From NCBI GenBank assembly GCA_963742715.1, contig CAVUMR010000002.1, positions 248,001 to 312,000 of the forward strand: a stretch of DNA of 64,000 bases. The letters run 5' to 3'. Position 1 is the first letter of the stretch; each line of letters opens with the position of its first letter. The notes beneath the pieces were generated by a model. It was not told the DNA's origin. It saw only the letters and a list, made by a program, of their open reading frames with translations, and ran no database searches. A program made the position numbers and the translations under genes. This stretch comes from CAVUMR01 sp963742715 (GTDB lineage Bacteria > Actinomycetota > Actinomycetes > Mycobacteriales > Micromonosporaceae). Positions 17,874 through 26,824 of this stretch are shown here, one piece after another.

Positions 17874-19093
17874 CAACTGAGCCTTTCGAAGATCATCGCC
17901 ATGCCCTGACCGCCGCCGACGCACATGGTCTCCAGGCCGAACTGCTTGTCGTGCCACTGCAGCGAGTTCAGCAGCGTGGTGGTGATCCGGGCGCCGGTCA
18001 TGCCGAACGGATGGCCGACCGCGATGCTGCCACCGTTGACGTTCAACCGCTCGAGATCGATGCCGAGATCGAGATACGACGGGATCACCTGGGCGGCGAA
18101 CGCCTCGTTGATCTCGACCAGGTCGATGTCGCCGATGGACATGCCGGCCCGGGCCAGCGCCTGCTTCGACGCCTCGACCGGACCGAGCCCCATGATCTCC
18201 GGCGACAACGCGGTCAGTCCGGTGGACACGATCCGGGCCAGCGGGGTGATGCCCAACTCGCGGGCCCGGGTGTCGGACATGACCACGACCGCGGCCGCGC
18301 CGTCGTTCAGCGGGCAGCAGTTGCCCGCGGTGACCGTGCCGTCCGGCCGGAACACCGGCTTGAGGGTGGCGGTCTTCTCCAGCGTGGTACCGGCGCGCGG
18401 GCCGTCATCGGCGCTCACCACGGTGCCGTCCGGCGTGGTCACCGGCGTGATCTCGCGCGTCCAGAAGCCGTCCGCGATCGCCTTCTCGGCCAGGTTCTGG
18501 GACCGGACCCCGAACTCGTCCTGCAGCTCGCGGGTGATGCCGCGCAGCAGCGCGACGTTCTCGGCGGTCTGGCCCATCGCCACGTACACGTCGGGCAGGT
18601 CGCCCGACTCGCGCGGGTCGAGCCAGGAGTCGGCGCCCTGCTCGGCCCGGGCCGCGGTGAGCGCCTTCGCCACGTCGAACTGCGGATTCGTGGTGTCCGG
18701 CCAGGAATCCGAACTGCCGCGCTGGTACCGGGACACGCACTCCACCCCGGCGGAGACGAACACGTCGCCCTCACCGGCTTTGATCGCGTGGTACGCCATC
18801 CGGGTGGTCTGCAACGACGACGCGCAGTACCGGGTGACCGTGGTGCCGGGCAGGTGGTCGTACCCGAGCAGCACCGCGATCACCCGGGCCAGGTTGAAGC
18901 CCTGTTCGCCGCCGGGCAGCCCACACCCGACCATCAGGTCCTCGATCTCGGTCGGGTCGAGCTGCGGCACCTTGTCCAGCGCCGCCCGCACGATCGTCGC
19001 GGCCAGATCGTCCGGCCGGACGTCGACCAGCGACCCCTTGGACGCGCGCCCGATCGGGGACCGCGCGGTCGCCACCACCACTGCTTCCGGCAT
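17873..19093 (-). CDS. Acetyl-CoA C-acyltransferase (thiolase, FadA-like)
   Basis: 406 aa. Nucleophile C90 in VTRYCASSLQTTRMA, the NEAFAAQVIPSYL motif, catalytic His in NGGSIAVGHPFGMTGAR, and the second Cys in MCVGGGQGMAMIF: a complete degradative thiolase. It cleaves 3-ketoacyl-CoA with CoA. It stands 56 bp downstream of the SDR gene and is coupled to the MaoC gene. It is the second thiolase of the cluster; the other (20019-21203) belongs to a different subgroup. Confidence 0.92.
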   Translation of the reverse strand: MPEAVVVATARSPIGRASKGSLVDVRPDDLAATIVRAALDKVPQLDPTEIEDLMVGCGLPGGEQGFNLARVIAVLLGYDHLPGTTVTRYCASSLQTTRMAYHAIKAGEGDVFVSAGVECVSRYQRGSSDSWPDTTNPQFDVAKALTAARAEQGADSWLDPRESGDLPDVYVAMGQTAENVALLRGITRELQDEFGVRSQNLAEKAIADGFWTREITPVTTPDGTVVSADDGPRAGTTLEKTATLKPVFRPDGTVTAGNCCPLNDGAAAVVVMSDTRARELGITPLARIVSTGLTALSPEIMGLGPVEASKQALARAGMSIGDIDLVEINEAFAAQVIPSYLDLGIDLERLNVNGGSIAVGHPFGMTGARITTTLLNSLQWHDKQFGLETMCVGGGQGMAMIFERLS

Positions 19094-19149
19094 CTGCCGA
19101 CCTCCAGGTCATGCGGGTGACACGGGCACGTGCTCCGGGCGCGGGAGAA

Positions 19150-19908
19150 CTAGCGCGCGCCGCCGTTGATGTACAGCGTCTGGCCGCTCACGTACGACGC
19201 GTCGTCGCTGGCCAGGAACGCGACCACGGAGGCGACCTCCTCCGGCTGGCCGACCCGGCGCAGCGGGGTCTGCTCGGCGACCGCCTTCTGCAACTGCGCG
19301 GCGTCCATCTTCATCCGTACCGCGGTGGCGTCGGTCATGGCGGTCGCGATGTACCCGGGGGCGACCGCGTTCACGTTGATGTTGAACGGGCCGAGCTCGA
19401 TGGCGAGCGTGGCGGTGAGCCCCTGAATGCCGGCCTTGGCGGCGGAGTAGTTGGCCTGGCCGCGGTTGCCCAGTGCGGACCGGCTGCTCAGGTTGACGAT
19501 CTTCCCGTACTTCGCCTCGACCATGTGCTTCTGCGCGGCGCGACAGGCGAAGAACGCACCGCCCAGGTGTACGCCGATGACCGTCTGCCAGTCCTCGTCG
19601 GACATCTTGAACAGCATGTTGTCGCGCAGGACACCGGCGTTGTTGACCAGGATGTCGAGCCGGCCGAACTGCCCGGCCACACCGTCGATCAGGCTCTCCA
19701 CCTGCTCGCGTACCGCGACGTCACAGCCGACCGCGACGGCCTTGCCGCCCGCCTCTTCGATCTCCGCGACGGTGCCGGCGGCCCGCCCCTCGGTCAGGTC
19801 GGCCACCGCGACGGTCGCGCCCTCGGCGGCCAGCCGCTTCGCGGTGGCCGCGCCGATGCCCTGGGCCGCGCCGGTGACCACGGCCACCCGGTCTGTGAAC
19901 CTCTGCAC
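19150..19908 (-). CDS. Short-chain dehydrogenase/reductase (FabG/3-hydroxyacyl-CoA DH-like)
   Basis: 252 aa classical SDR. Cofactor motif TGAAQGIG (12-19), NNAG (89-92), catalytic S141, Y154 and K158 (NYSAAKAG), and C-terminal YVSGQTLYINGGAR. D37 after the second beta strand (VAVADL) favours NAD over NADP. In this cluster it most likely acts as (R)-3-hydroxyacyl-CoA dehydrogenase or 3-oxoacyl reductase, pairing with the MaoC hydratase. A 15-bp repeat block lies just upstream. Confidence 0.9.
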   Translation of the reverse strand: MQRFTDRVAVVTGAAQGIGAATAKRLAAEGATVAVADLTEGRAAGTVAEIEEAGGKAVAVGCDVAVREQVESLIDGVAGQFGRLDILVNNAGVLRDNMLFKMSDEDWQTVIGVHLGGAFFACRAAQKHMVEAKYGKIVNLSSRSALGNRGQANYSAAKAGIQGLTATLAIELGPFNINVNAVAPGYIATAMTDATAVRMKMDAAQLQKAVAEQTPLRRVGQPEEVASVVAFLASDDASYVSGQTLYINGGAR

Positions 19909-19940
19909 GTGCTCTCCTTCGGGGTTGAGCTGGTTGCTAC

Positions 19941-20000
19941 TTCGTCGATGGCGGGTTCGTCGATGGCGGGTTCTTCGGTGGCGGGTTCTTCGGTGGCGGG
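19941..20000. repeat. 15-bp tandem repeat, 4 units, between thiolase and SDR genes
   Basis: Four contiguous 15-bp units (ttcgtcgatggcggg twice, ttcttcggtggcggg twice) in the 110-bp gap between the PcaF-like thiolase stop and the SDR start. Non-coding on either strand as far as can be judged. Confidence 0.93.
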
Positions 20001-20018
20001 GCCGCCGCGTGCTGGCGA

Positions 20019-21203
20019 TCAGTCAGTCTCGACCAGCGTGGCCAGACCCTGGCCGACGCCGACGCACATGGTGGCGAGTCCGCGGTGCGCGCCGCGGCGG
20101 CGCAGCTCGTGCAGCAGCGTGGTCAGGATGCGCGCACCCGAGCAGCCGAGCGGGTGGCCGAGTGCGATCGCGCCGCCGTTGACGTTGACCTTCTCCGGGT
20201 CGAGCTTGAGCTCGTCCAGTACGGCCAGCGACTGGGCGGCGAACGCCTCGTTGAGCTCGACCAGCTCCAGGTCGTCGGCGGACCAGCCGGACCGGGCGAG
20301 CACCTTGCGGGTGGCCGGCACCGGTCCGATCCCCATCACGTCCGGGTGTACCCCGGCGGAGGCCGACAGCACGTACCGGCCGAGCGGCTCGGCGCCCAGC
20401 TCGTTGGCTACCTCCTCGCTGACCAGCACCAACGCGGCCGCGCCGTCGTTCATCGGGGACGAGTTGCCGGCCGTGACCGTGCCGTCCTTGCGGAACACCG
20501 GCTTCAGCGCGGCGAGTTTCTCCAGGCTGGTGTTCTCCCGGATGCCCTCGTCCGCGTCGACCGTCCCGTCGTCCACGGCCACCGGCAGGAGCTCCGCGTC
20601 GAACCGGCCGTCCCGCCGGGCCGCGCCCGCCTTCTGGTGGCTGCGCAGCGCGAACTCGTCCTGCCGCTGGCGGGAGATCCGGTACCGGTCGGCCACCTCC
20701 TCGGCGGTCTCGCCCATGCTGTACAGGCCGTTCAGCTCGCTCATCCTGGGGTTGACCAGGCGCCAGCCGAGCCGGGTGTCGACGATCTCCATCCCGCGCG
20801 GCAGGCCCTCGTCCGGTCGCGGCACCACGAACGGCGCCCGGCTCATCGACTCCGAGCCGCCGGCGACGCAGACGTCCGCCTCGCCGGTGGCGATGGTGCG
20901 GGCCGCGCTCGCGACCGCCTCCAGCCCGGACGCGCACAGCCGGTTGACGGTCGCGCCGGGCACGCTGTCCGGCAGCCCGGCCAACAGCGCGGCCATCCTG
21001 GCCACGTCGCGGTTGTCCTCGCCGGCCTGGTTCGCCGCTCCCCAGTACACGTCGTCTATCCGGGCCGGATCGAGCTCGGGTACGTCCGCGAGCACGCCGC
21101 GGATCACCGCAGCGGCAAGATCGTCCGGCCGTACCGACGACAGCTGGCCGCGGAGCCGGCCGACCGGGGTACGGCGGGCTGCCAGGAAGTACACGGGACG
21201 CAT
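20019..21203 (-). CDS. Acetyl-CoA acyltransferase, PcaF/PaaJ-like thiolase
   Basis: 394 aa. Nucleophile C90 in VNRLCASGLEAVASAA, ANQAGEDNRDVARMAALLAG, EIVDTRLGWRLVNPRM, GGAIALGHPLGCSGAR and MCVGVGQGLATLVE closely follow the beta-ketoadipyl-CoA thiolase (PcaF) pattern. No other pca or paa genes are in view, so a general 3-ketoacyl-CoA thiolase is equally possible. The ATG at 21203 has AAGGAG 7 nt upstream; the reading frame continues further up but without a site. It is probably the first gene of the acyl-CoA operon, with an operator-like palindrome 31 bp upstream. Confidence 0.9.
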   Translation of the reverse strand: MRPVYFLAARRTPVGRLRGQLSSVRPDDLAAAVIRGVLADVPELDPARIDDVYWGAANQAGEDNRDVARMAALLAGLPDSVPGATVNRLCASGLEAVASAARTIATGEADVCVAGGSESMSRAPFVVPRPDEGLPRGMEIVDTRLGWRLVNPRMSELNGLYSMGETAEEVADRYRISRQRQDEFALRSHQKAGAARRDGRFDAELLPVAVDDGTVDADEGIRENTSLEKLAALKPVFRKDGTVTAGNSSPMNDGAAALVLVSEEVANELGAEPLGRYVLSASAGVHPDVMGIGPVPATRKVLARSGWSADDLELVELNEAFAAQSLAVLDELKLDPEKVNVNGGAIALGHPLGCSGARILTTLLHELRRRGAHRGLATMCVGVGQGLATLVETD

Positions 21204-21233
21204 GGCGGGCTCCTTCGCCGGGGCTTCGATCGT

Positions 21234-21250
21234 AACTAGCACTGGTAGTT
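21234..21250. promoter_or_regulatory. 17-bp palindromic operator candidate upstream of the thiolase
   Basis: AACTA and TAGTT arms (21234-21238 and 21246-21250) flank a 7-bp centre, in an A+T-richer patch 31 bp upstream of the thiolase start. The size and symmetry suit a TetR-type repressor, the usual class controlling acyl-CoA degradation genes; no such regulator gene is in the window. Confidence 0.4.
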
Positions 21251-21330
21251 GAGCCGGACCGGCCACGACTCGCGGTGGCGGACGCTACCTCCTCGCCGGT
21301 CACTCCGCGGGGTCGGACGCCAACCTCCTG

Positions 21331-22527
21331 TCACGCGGCCTGGCGCAGCGGGCGGAAGAACGACCGGATGTCGTCCACCAGCAGCTCGGGCTCCTCCAGC
21401 GCGGGGAAGTGGCCACCCCGCGGCGGCCGGGTCAACCGGTGCAGGTTGTACGCCCGCTCGATCCACGACCGCGGCGGCCCGACCTGGCCCGGCAGCAGGA
21501 ACAGCGCCACCCCGGTGGGGGTCTCGATCCGGCGACCGGGCGGCAGTGGCGGCGCGGAGTCCGCGCCCGGCGGACCGTCCGGCACCGGCAGCGCGCCGGG
21601 CAGCGGGCAGGCGTTGAGCCCCCATTCCTTGTACAGCCGGATCGAGGAGCCGATCGTCCCGGTCACCCAGTAGATCATCACCGTGGTGAGCAGTTGGTCC
21701 GCGCTGAACCGGCGGGTGAGGTCGCCGCCGCAGTCGCTCCAGGAGCGCCATTTCTCCACGATCCAGGCGGCCAGTCCCACCGGGGAGTCGGTGAGCCCGT
21801 AGCTCAGCGTCTGCGGGCGGGTGCCCTGGAGGTGCGAGTACCCGGCCCCGTCGGCCCATCCCCGGGTGCGGTCGGCCACGAACCGCCGTTCCTCGTCGGT
21901 CAGCGACCCGGGCTCGACGGACGGCTCGGCCAGCTGGGTGACGTGGATGCCGAGCAGGCGGTCGGGGTGCTCCAGGCCGAGCCGGTTGGTCAGGAACGCG
22001 CCGATGTCCACCCCGTGCGCGGCGAACCGCGGGTACCCCAGCACATCGACCATGAGGCGCACCCACAGCTCGGGCAACCGCCAGACCACGCCGGGCTCCG
22101 GTCGATCGCTGAAGCCGTACCCGGGCAGCGACGGCACCACGACGTCGAAGCTGTCCGCCGGATCCCCGCCGTGGGCACCGGGATCGGTCAGCAGGGGCAC
22201 GATCTCCAGCATCTCGGCGTACGTGCTGGGCCAGCCGTGGGTCACCACCAGCGGCACCGGATCGGGGCCCCGGCCGCGCTGGTACAGGAAGTGGATGCCG
22301 ATGCCGTCGACCTCGGCGCGGTACTGGTCGAACGCGTTGAGCCGGGCCTCGGCGGCGCGCCAGTCGTACCGGTGGCGCCAGTGCTCCACCAGCCGGCGCA
22401 GGTACGCGAGGTCGGTACCGTCGTCCCAGCCGGTTCCGTCCGGTTGGTCCGGCCAGCGGGTGCGGTCCAGCCGGTCGGCCAGGTCGACCAGGATGTCGTC
22501 GGCGACGTCCACGCGGAACGGTTGCAT
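21331..22527 (-). CDS. Epoxide hydrolase (EHN-type, microsomal-like)
   Basis: 398 aa. It has the N-terminal EHN lid (YLRRLVEHWRHRYDWRAAEA), oxyanion motif THGWP (96-100), nucleophile D174 in AAHGVDIGAF (where homologues have GGDWG), and catalytic His in RGGHFPALEEPELLV. These residues fit conversion of an epoxide to a diol. The ATG at 22527 is the first Met of the conserved N-terminus; no ribosome site is obvious. Same strand as the acyl-CoA cluster, 127 bp upstream of it, so it could supply the pathway, but a promoter/operator lies between. Confidence 0.85.
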   Translation of the reverse strand: MQPFRVDVADDILVDLADRLDRTRWPDQPDGTGWDDGTDLAYLRRLVEHWRHRYDWRAAEARLNAFDQYRAEVDGIGIHFLYQRGRGPDPVPLVVTHGWPSTYAEMLEIVPLLTDPGAHGGDPADSFDVVVPSLPGYGFSDRPEPGVVWRLPELWVRLMVDVLGYPRFAAHGVDIGAFLTNRLGLEHPDRLLGIHVTQLAEPSVEPGSLTDEERRFVADRTRGWADGAGYSHLQGTRPQTLSYGLTDSPVGLAAWIVEKWRSWSDCGGDLTRRFSADQLLTTVMIYWVTGTIGSSIRLYKEWGLNACPLPGALPVPDGPPGADSAPPLPPGRRIETPTGVALFLLPGQVGPPRSWIERAYNLHRLTRPPRGGHFPALEEPELLVDDIRSFFRPLRQAA

Positions 22528-22624
22528 CCCGTGGGGGTACCCCGTTGGCGGCCGGCCCACCCGGCCCGGCAAGGTACACCTGGCGGTTTGGCCGGGCAGA
22601 GTTCGCAGCTGGCGGAGGTGTGGC

Positions 22625-23857
22625 GTGAACCAGTTGGCGGTCGAGGTCGAGGCGGACGAGGTCGGGTTCGACGAACGGCGGCTGGCCCGGCTCGACACGC
22701 ACTTCCGGCGGTACGTCGACGACGGGCGGTTGCCCGGTTGGCTCATCGCGGTCAGCCGCCGCGGCAAGGTCGCGCACCTGTCCCGGTACGGCCAGCGCGA
22801 CGTCGAGGCGGGCCTGCCGGTGGAGGTCGACACGATCTGGCGGCTCGCCTCGATGACCAAGCCGATCACCTCGGTGGCGGCGATGATGCTGTACGAGGAG
22901 GGCCTGCTCCAGCTCACCGATCCGGTCAGCCGGTTCATCCCCGCGTTCGCCGACGCCCGGGTGTACACCGGTGGCTCGGATCTGAAGCCGGTCACGGTGC
23001 CCGCTGTCGAGCCGGTGCGGATCTGGCACCTGCTCACCCATACCGCCGGTTTGACGTACGGCTTCCACCGGGCCGACGCGGTGGACGCGATGTACCGGGC
23101 GCACGGGTTCGAGTGGACCACACCAACCGGCAAGGACCTGGCCGCCTGCTGCGAGATCCTGGCCGGGTTGCCGCTCGCGTTCCAACCGGGCTCGTCCTGG
23201 GTGTACTCGGTGGCCACGGATGTACTCGGCCGGGTCGTCGAGGTGGTGTCCGGGCTGCCCCTGGACCAGTTCTTCGCCACCCGCATCTTCGAGCCGCTCG
23301 GCATGACCGACACCGCGTTCAAGGTACCGCGGCGGGACGTCGACCGGCTCGCCGCGCTGTACTTCGCCACGCCACAGCGCACCGCGGTACGCAACGACGG
23401 GTTGATCTCCGACCCGACCGTGGCGCCGGATTGCCTGTCCGGCGGCGGCGGACTCGTCGGCACCGCCCGTGACTACCACCGGTTCACCCAGCTGCTGCTC
23501 GGCCGCGGGGAGGTGGACGGGGTGCGCCTGCTCGGCTCCCGCACGGTGGCGTACATGACCCGCAACCACCTGCCCGGCGGCGCCGACCTGGAGCAGTTCG
23601 GCCGGCGGTTGTTCGCCGAGGCGTCGTACGAGGGCGTCGGGTTCGGCCTCGGTTTCTCGGTGGTACGCGACCCGGCCGCCACCCGGACCCTCGGCTCGGC
23701 CGGGGAGTACGCCTGGGGCGGCGCCACCAGCACCGGATTCTGGGTGGATCCGGCCGAGGAGTTGACCGCGCTGTTCTTCACCCAGCTGATGCCGTCGAGC
23801 ACGTACCCGATCCGGCCGGAGCTGCGCCAGCTCGTGTACCAGGCGCTCGTCGACTGA
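22625..23857 (+). CDS. Beta-lactamase-fold serine hydrolase (EstB/class C-like)
   Basis: 410 aa, no signal peptide, so probably a cytoplasmic esterase rather than a drug-resistance enzyme. SxxK motif S76-M-T-K79 in RLASMTKPI; the second motif is Y-S-V (WVYSVATDVLGRVVE) as in EstB-type esterases instead of YxN; a GGGG region follows (CLSGGGGLVG). GTG start at 22625 with GGAGG 6 nt upstream. It diverges from the epoxide hydrolase. Its 3' end, including TGA, is inside a 19-bp repeat, followed by a strong hairpin. Confidence 0.88.
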   Translation: MNQLAVEVEADEVGFDERRLARLDTHFRRYVDDGRLPGWLIAVSRRGKVAHLSRYGQRDVEAGLPVEVDTIWRLASMTKPITSVAAMMLYEEGLLQLTDPVSRFIPAFADARVYTGGSDLKPVTVPAVEPVRIWHLLTHTAGLTYGFHRADAVDAMYRAHGFEWTTPTGKDLAACCEILAGLPLAFQPGSSWVYSVATDVLGRVVEVVSGLPLDQFFATRIFEPLGMTDTAFKVPRRDVDRLAALYFATPQRTAVRNDGLISDPTVAPDCLSGGGGLVGTARDYHRFTQLLLGRGEVDGVRLLGSRTVAYMTRNHLPGGADLEQFGRRLFAEASYEGVGFGLGFSVVRDPAATRTLGSAGEYAWGGATSTGFWVDPAEELTALFFTQLMPSSTYPIRPELRQLVYQALVD

Positions 23858-23898
23858 CCTGGCCTTCGTCAACTGACCTGGCCTTCGTCGACTGACCT
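23847..23898. repeat. 19-bp tandem repeat spanning the esterase stop codon
   Basis: 2.7 copies of tcgtcgactgacctggcct; the first holds the final codons and TGA of the serine hydrolase, and the next two are duplicated gene ends downstream. Confidence 0.92.
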
Positions 23899-23909
23899 GT
23901 CCGGCCGCC

Positions 23910-23939
23910 GGCCCCGTCGCGGGATAACGCGACGGGGCC
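23910..23939. terminator. Bidirectional terminator hairpin
   Basis: Perfect 12-bp stem (23910-23921 with 23928-23939) and 6-nt loop between the convergent serine hydrolase and hemerythrin genes. Confidence 0.85.
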
Positions 23940-23950
23940 AGCAGCGGGAT

Positions 23951-23987
23951 CGGCTCAGCGGGGTCGGCTCAGCGGTGTCGGCTCAGA
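23951..23987. repeat. 14-bp tandem repeat spanning the hemerythrin stop codon
   Basis: 2.6 copies of cggctcagcggggt; the TCA complementary to the hemerythrin TGA (23983-23985) lies in the copy next to the gene. Confidence 0.88.
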
Positions 23988-24561
23988 GGTCCTCGGTCGA
24001 GGTGGCCCGGTCGCTCAGCGCGTCCCGGAGCCGGTCCACCAGGCCGGTACCCGGAGCCAGGATCTTGTTCCACGGCGGCGTGTCCGGCGCGGACGGGTGC
24101 GGCCGGGTCGGCGCGGCCTTCTTCGCGGTTTCGACCCGCTTGCCGAGCTTGACCAGCTCCTCCTTGTCGCAGGCCGAGCGCAGCTTCGGGAACAGGCCGT
24201 CCTCCTCTTCCTTGAGGTGGTGCCGGATGTCCTTCATGAGCTTGCCGAGCAGCTGGTCGAAGCGCGGATCCGTCGCGTCGACGCCCTCCAGCTCCTTCAT
24301 GATCTCCTCGGCCTCGGCGTGCTCCTCGAGCTCATGGTCGGCCTCTTTGTCGCCGTCCGACAGCACCTTGCGCGCGGTCGGGTAGAGGTACTGCTCCTCG
24401 GCCACCGAATGCCGGACGAGCTCGGCGATGACGACGTCGGCAAGCCGGCGACGGTGCTCCGGGCTGCCCTTGCCGCTCTCCAGCTCGGCGAACATCTCCT
24501 CCACCTCGCGGTGGTCGGTGACGAGTACGTCGATCATGTCCTGCTGGGTGTCTGATGCCAT
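23983..24561 (-). CDS. Hemerythrin-like HHE-domain protein
   Basis: 192 aa four-helix-bundle metal-binding protein. Ligand pattern TDHREVEEM (H17, E21), RHSVAEEQYLYP, ELEEHAEAEEIMKEL, and DIRHHLKEEEDGLFP: the HHE cation-binding motif set for a non-haem di-iron site. A Pro/Ala/Lys-rich C-tail of about 50 residues follows. Such proteins bind O2 or NO or protect against oxidative stress. No clear ribosome site before the ATG; a 15-bp repeat array occupies the region upstream. Confidence 0.9.
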   Translation of the reverse strand: MASDTQQDMIDVLVTDHREVEEMFAELESGKGSPEHRRRLADVVIAELVRHSVAEEQYLYPTARKVLSDGDKEADHELEEHAEAEEIMKELEGVDATDPRFDQLLGKLMKDIRHHLKEEEDGLFPKLRSACDKEELVKLGKRVETAKKAAPTRPHPSAPDTPPWNKILAPGTGLVDRLRDALSDRATSTEDL

Positions 24562-24590
24562 GGCGGTAAACCCCCGGTGTGGAAACTGGA

Positions 24591-24660
24591 TTCGGTCGTA
24601 CGTGATTCGGTCGTACGTGATTCGGTCGTACGTGATTCGTTCGTACGTGATTCGTTGCTA
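24591..24660. repeat. 15-bp tandem repeat upstream of hemerythrin
   Basis: 4.6 contiguous units of ttcggtcgtacgtga (the last with ttcgt), each containing a cgtacg palindrome, in the 118-bp gap between the LLM oxidoreductase and hemerythrin genes. Because this is the hemerythrin leader or promoter, copy number could affect expression. Confidence 0.93.
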
Positions 24661-24679
24661 CCTGCGGTGCGGAGAAGAC

Positions 24680-25630
24680 TCAGCGGAACTCGGGTAGCAC
24701 CTGCGATGCGTAGAAGTCGAAGAAGGGCTCCTGCTCCGGCCCGATCTGACTGACGTAGATCTCGTCGAACCCGGCGTCGACGAAGGTCTTCAACTGGTCG
24801 ACGTGCCGGCGCAGGTCCGGTCCGCAGACCGTCGATTCGCCGATCATTTCCTCGGTGACGAGCTGGGACGCCTGTTCGAAGTGCCGCGGTTGGGGCAGCA
24901 CCTGAGCGAGCTCGCCCGGCAGCCCCTGGTTCGCCCACAGGTCGTACGCGGTCTTGCGCGCGGCCGCCTCGTCCTTGCCGTAGCAGACCTTGAACCCGCC
25001 CTGGAGCGGCTTTCCGTCGCCCCCGGACTCGCGGAATAGCTCGATCACCTGCTCGTCCGGCATCACCGAGATGAGGCCGTCGCCGATCCGGCCGGCCAGC
25101 TTGGCGGCGGCGGGACCGAACGCGGACACGTACACCGGCGGCGGAGTGTCCGGCAGCGTGTAGATCCGGGCGTTGTCGACCTTGTAGTACTCGCCGTCAT
25201 GGTTGACGTTCTTGCCGGTCCACAGCTCGCGCATGATCTCGACGGCCTCTTCGAGCATGCCCAGCCGTTCACCGGCCGACGGCCACGGGTCGCCGAGGAT
25301 GTGCTCGTTCAGCGCCTCGCCGCTACCGACCCCGAGGATGAACCGGTTGTCCAGCAGTACCGCCGAGGTAGCCGCCGCCTGGGCGATGATCGCCGGGTGG
25401 GTCCGTACCGTCGGGCAGGTGACCGCGGTGGTGACCGGAAGGTTGGTCGCCTGCGCGATCGCCCCGATCGTCGACCAGACGAACGGGGACTGTCCCTGGG
25501 TGTCGTTCCACGGGTGGTAGTGGTCGGAGATCCACAGCGCCTCGAAGCCGCTGCGCTCGGCGAGCTGCGCCTGGCGTACCAGCTCTTTCGGGCCGTGCTC
25601 CTCGCTCGACAGGAAGTATCCGATCCTCAC
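24680..25630 (-). CDS. F420-dependent LLM-class oxidoreductase (Fgd-like)
   Basis: 316 aa TIM-barrel luciferase-like monooxygenase family. WISDHYHPWNDTQGQSPFVW, TAVTCPTVRTHPAIIAQAAA and GVGSGEALNEHILGDPWP follow the F420-dependent glucose-6-phosphate-dehydrogenase-like subgroup. The cofactor F420 indicates an actinomycete with F420 biosynthesis. GTG start at 25630 after a GAGGGGG tract. It may be co-transcribed with hemerythrin downstream. Substrate unknown. Confidence 0.88.
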   Translation of the reverse strand: MRIGYFLSSEEHGPKELVRQAQLAERSGFEALWISDHYHPWNDTQGQSPFVWSTIGAIAQATNLPVTTAVTCPTVRTHPAIIAQAAATSAVLLDNRFILGVGSGEALNEHILGDPWPSAGERLGMLEEAVEIMRELWTGKNVNHDGEYYKVDNARIYTLPDTPPPVYVSAFGPAAAKLAGRIGDGLISVMPDEQVIELFRESGGDGKPLQGGFKVCYGKDEAAARKTAYDLWANQGLPGELAQVLPQPRHFEQASQLVTEEMIGESTVCGPDLRRHVDQLKTFVDAGFDEIYVSQIGPEQEPFFDFYASQVLPEFR

Positions 25631-26003
25631 GATCTACCCCCTCAGCATCGGATGGACTGTCGGCTGCGCCGGTACCCGGGCGGGTAATTCGCAAACGACG
25701 AGGCCCCCACCAGATAGCGTTTCCGCAGGTCAGACCCAGATGATGCCCTTCCTGAGGTACGCCGGGGGAGTCAGTTTTTGAAATGGGATGAATGTCTTGG
25801 GGAATTTCGGGGACTCCTATAGCGCCGGTCTACGGCAGGCATCCTGGGAGGCTCCGTGGATGGCATCCGGTCGGCCGGACGTGCGGGCGTCAAGCAGAGG
25901 CGCCCGCACCTATCTACTCCGGCTGTACCGCGCAGGACTGCCGCCCGTCGACACACCGGCGGGCGGCTAGCCTGCTGGCCCGGTGGCGAGGGAGGTTCCG
26001 ACA
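25631..26003. promoter_or_regulatory. Divergent intergenic region, LLM oxidoreductase / phosphatase
   Basis: About 370 bp with no convincing gene; short open frames such as 25788-25970 lack ribosome sites and family features. The middle (about 25765-25830) is A+T-rich for this genome. TAGCCT at 25966-25971 is a TANNNT -10-like box about 30 bp before the phosphatase ribosome site, giving a short leader. Confidence 0.35.
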
Positions 26004-26699
26004 GTGACGACGGTTCGGTGGGTCCGGCACGGCCAGAACCTCGCCAATCTCACCCGCCAGCTCTCCCATCGCGTCGTCGACCACCCATTGACCGACCTGG
26101 GGGTACGCCAGGCGGAGGAGCTGGCCGCACGCCTCGCCGACGGGCCGCCGGTGATCGGACCGGTCTACAGCTCGCCGCTGCGCCGGGCCCGGCAGACCGC
26201 CGACATCGTGGCCGGGGCGCTGGAGCTCGAGGTCGAGACCGTGCCGGAGTTCCGGGAGATCAACGCCGGTCGGTACGACGGCCGCTCCGACGACGAAGCC
26301 TGGGCGGTGTACGACAAGGTGCTGGCCGCCTGGTCCGCGGGTGACCGGACTGCCGGCTTCCCGGCCGGCGAGGACCTGGACGGGCTGGTCCAGCGGCTAC
26401 GGACCGGTCTGACCCGCATCGTGTCCGCTCATCGGACCGGTACCGGTGGCGCGGAACCAGCCGGCTCGTGTCTCGTGGTCGCCCACGGCGCCAGCATCCG
26501 ATCGGCCCTGCCGCTGCTGCTCGCGGGTACCCCCGCGCCGACCTGTGACATCCCGACCGGCGACTTCGCCGAGTTCGAACTCACCCTCGGGCCGGTCGAC
26601 TCCGGGTCCGGCCCCGGCTCCGACCGCGGTCCCGATGAGTCCGATGTGGACGGTGCCAGGTTGACCGGCCGGCTGGTCCGCTGGCCGACCGCCGGCTGA
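26004..26699 (+). CDS. Histidine phosphatase family protein (phosphoglycerate-mutase-like)
   Basis: 231 aa. The phospho-acceptor motif VRHGQ is at residues 7-11 (R8, H9, G10), followed by LTDLGVRQAEELAARL, SSPLRRARQTADI, the acid EFREINAGRYDGR, and the second His in VVAHGASIRSALP. All catalytic residues are present. GTG at 26004 is chosen for GGGAGG 8 nt upstream; an in-frame GTG at 25983 would add 7 residues. The C-terminal 35 residues are Gly/Ser/Asp-rich. Substrate not predictable. Confidence 0.88.
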   Translation: MTTVRWVRHGQNLANLTRQLSHRVVDHPLTDLGVRQAEELAARLADGPPVIGPVYSSPLRRARQTADIVAGALELEVETVPEFREINAGRYDGRSDDEAWAVYDKVLAAWSAGDRTAGFPAGEDLDGLVQRLRTGLTRIVSAHRTGTGGAEPAGSCLVVAHGASIRSALPLLLAGTPAPTCDIPTGDFAEFELTLGPVDSGSGPGSDRGPDESDVDGARLTGRLVRWPTAG

Positions 26700-26824
26700 G
26701 CCAAGTGGCAGTACCGGGGGTTTCGTTTGCCGGAGAGCAAGGTACTCCAGAGGTACGTGATGCCAGCGTCGGCTGAACGCAACGGGGGCAGGCGCTGCGG
26801 ACGGACCGGACGAAAGGCGTGAGC

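Noticed and set aside
22625..23857. Beta-lactam resistance gene
   Set aside because: SxxK is present but the second motif is YSV rather than YxN and there is no signal peptide, so an EstB-like esterase is more likely.
25788..25970. Possible 60-aa gene before the phosphatase
   Set aside because: No ribosome site, no domain, unusual codon use; the region is better explained as promoter DNA.
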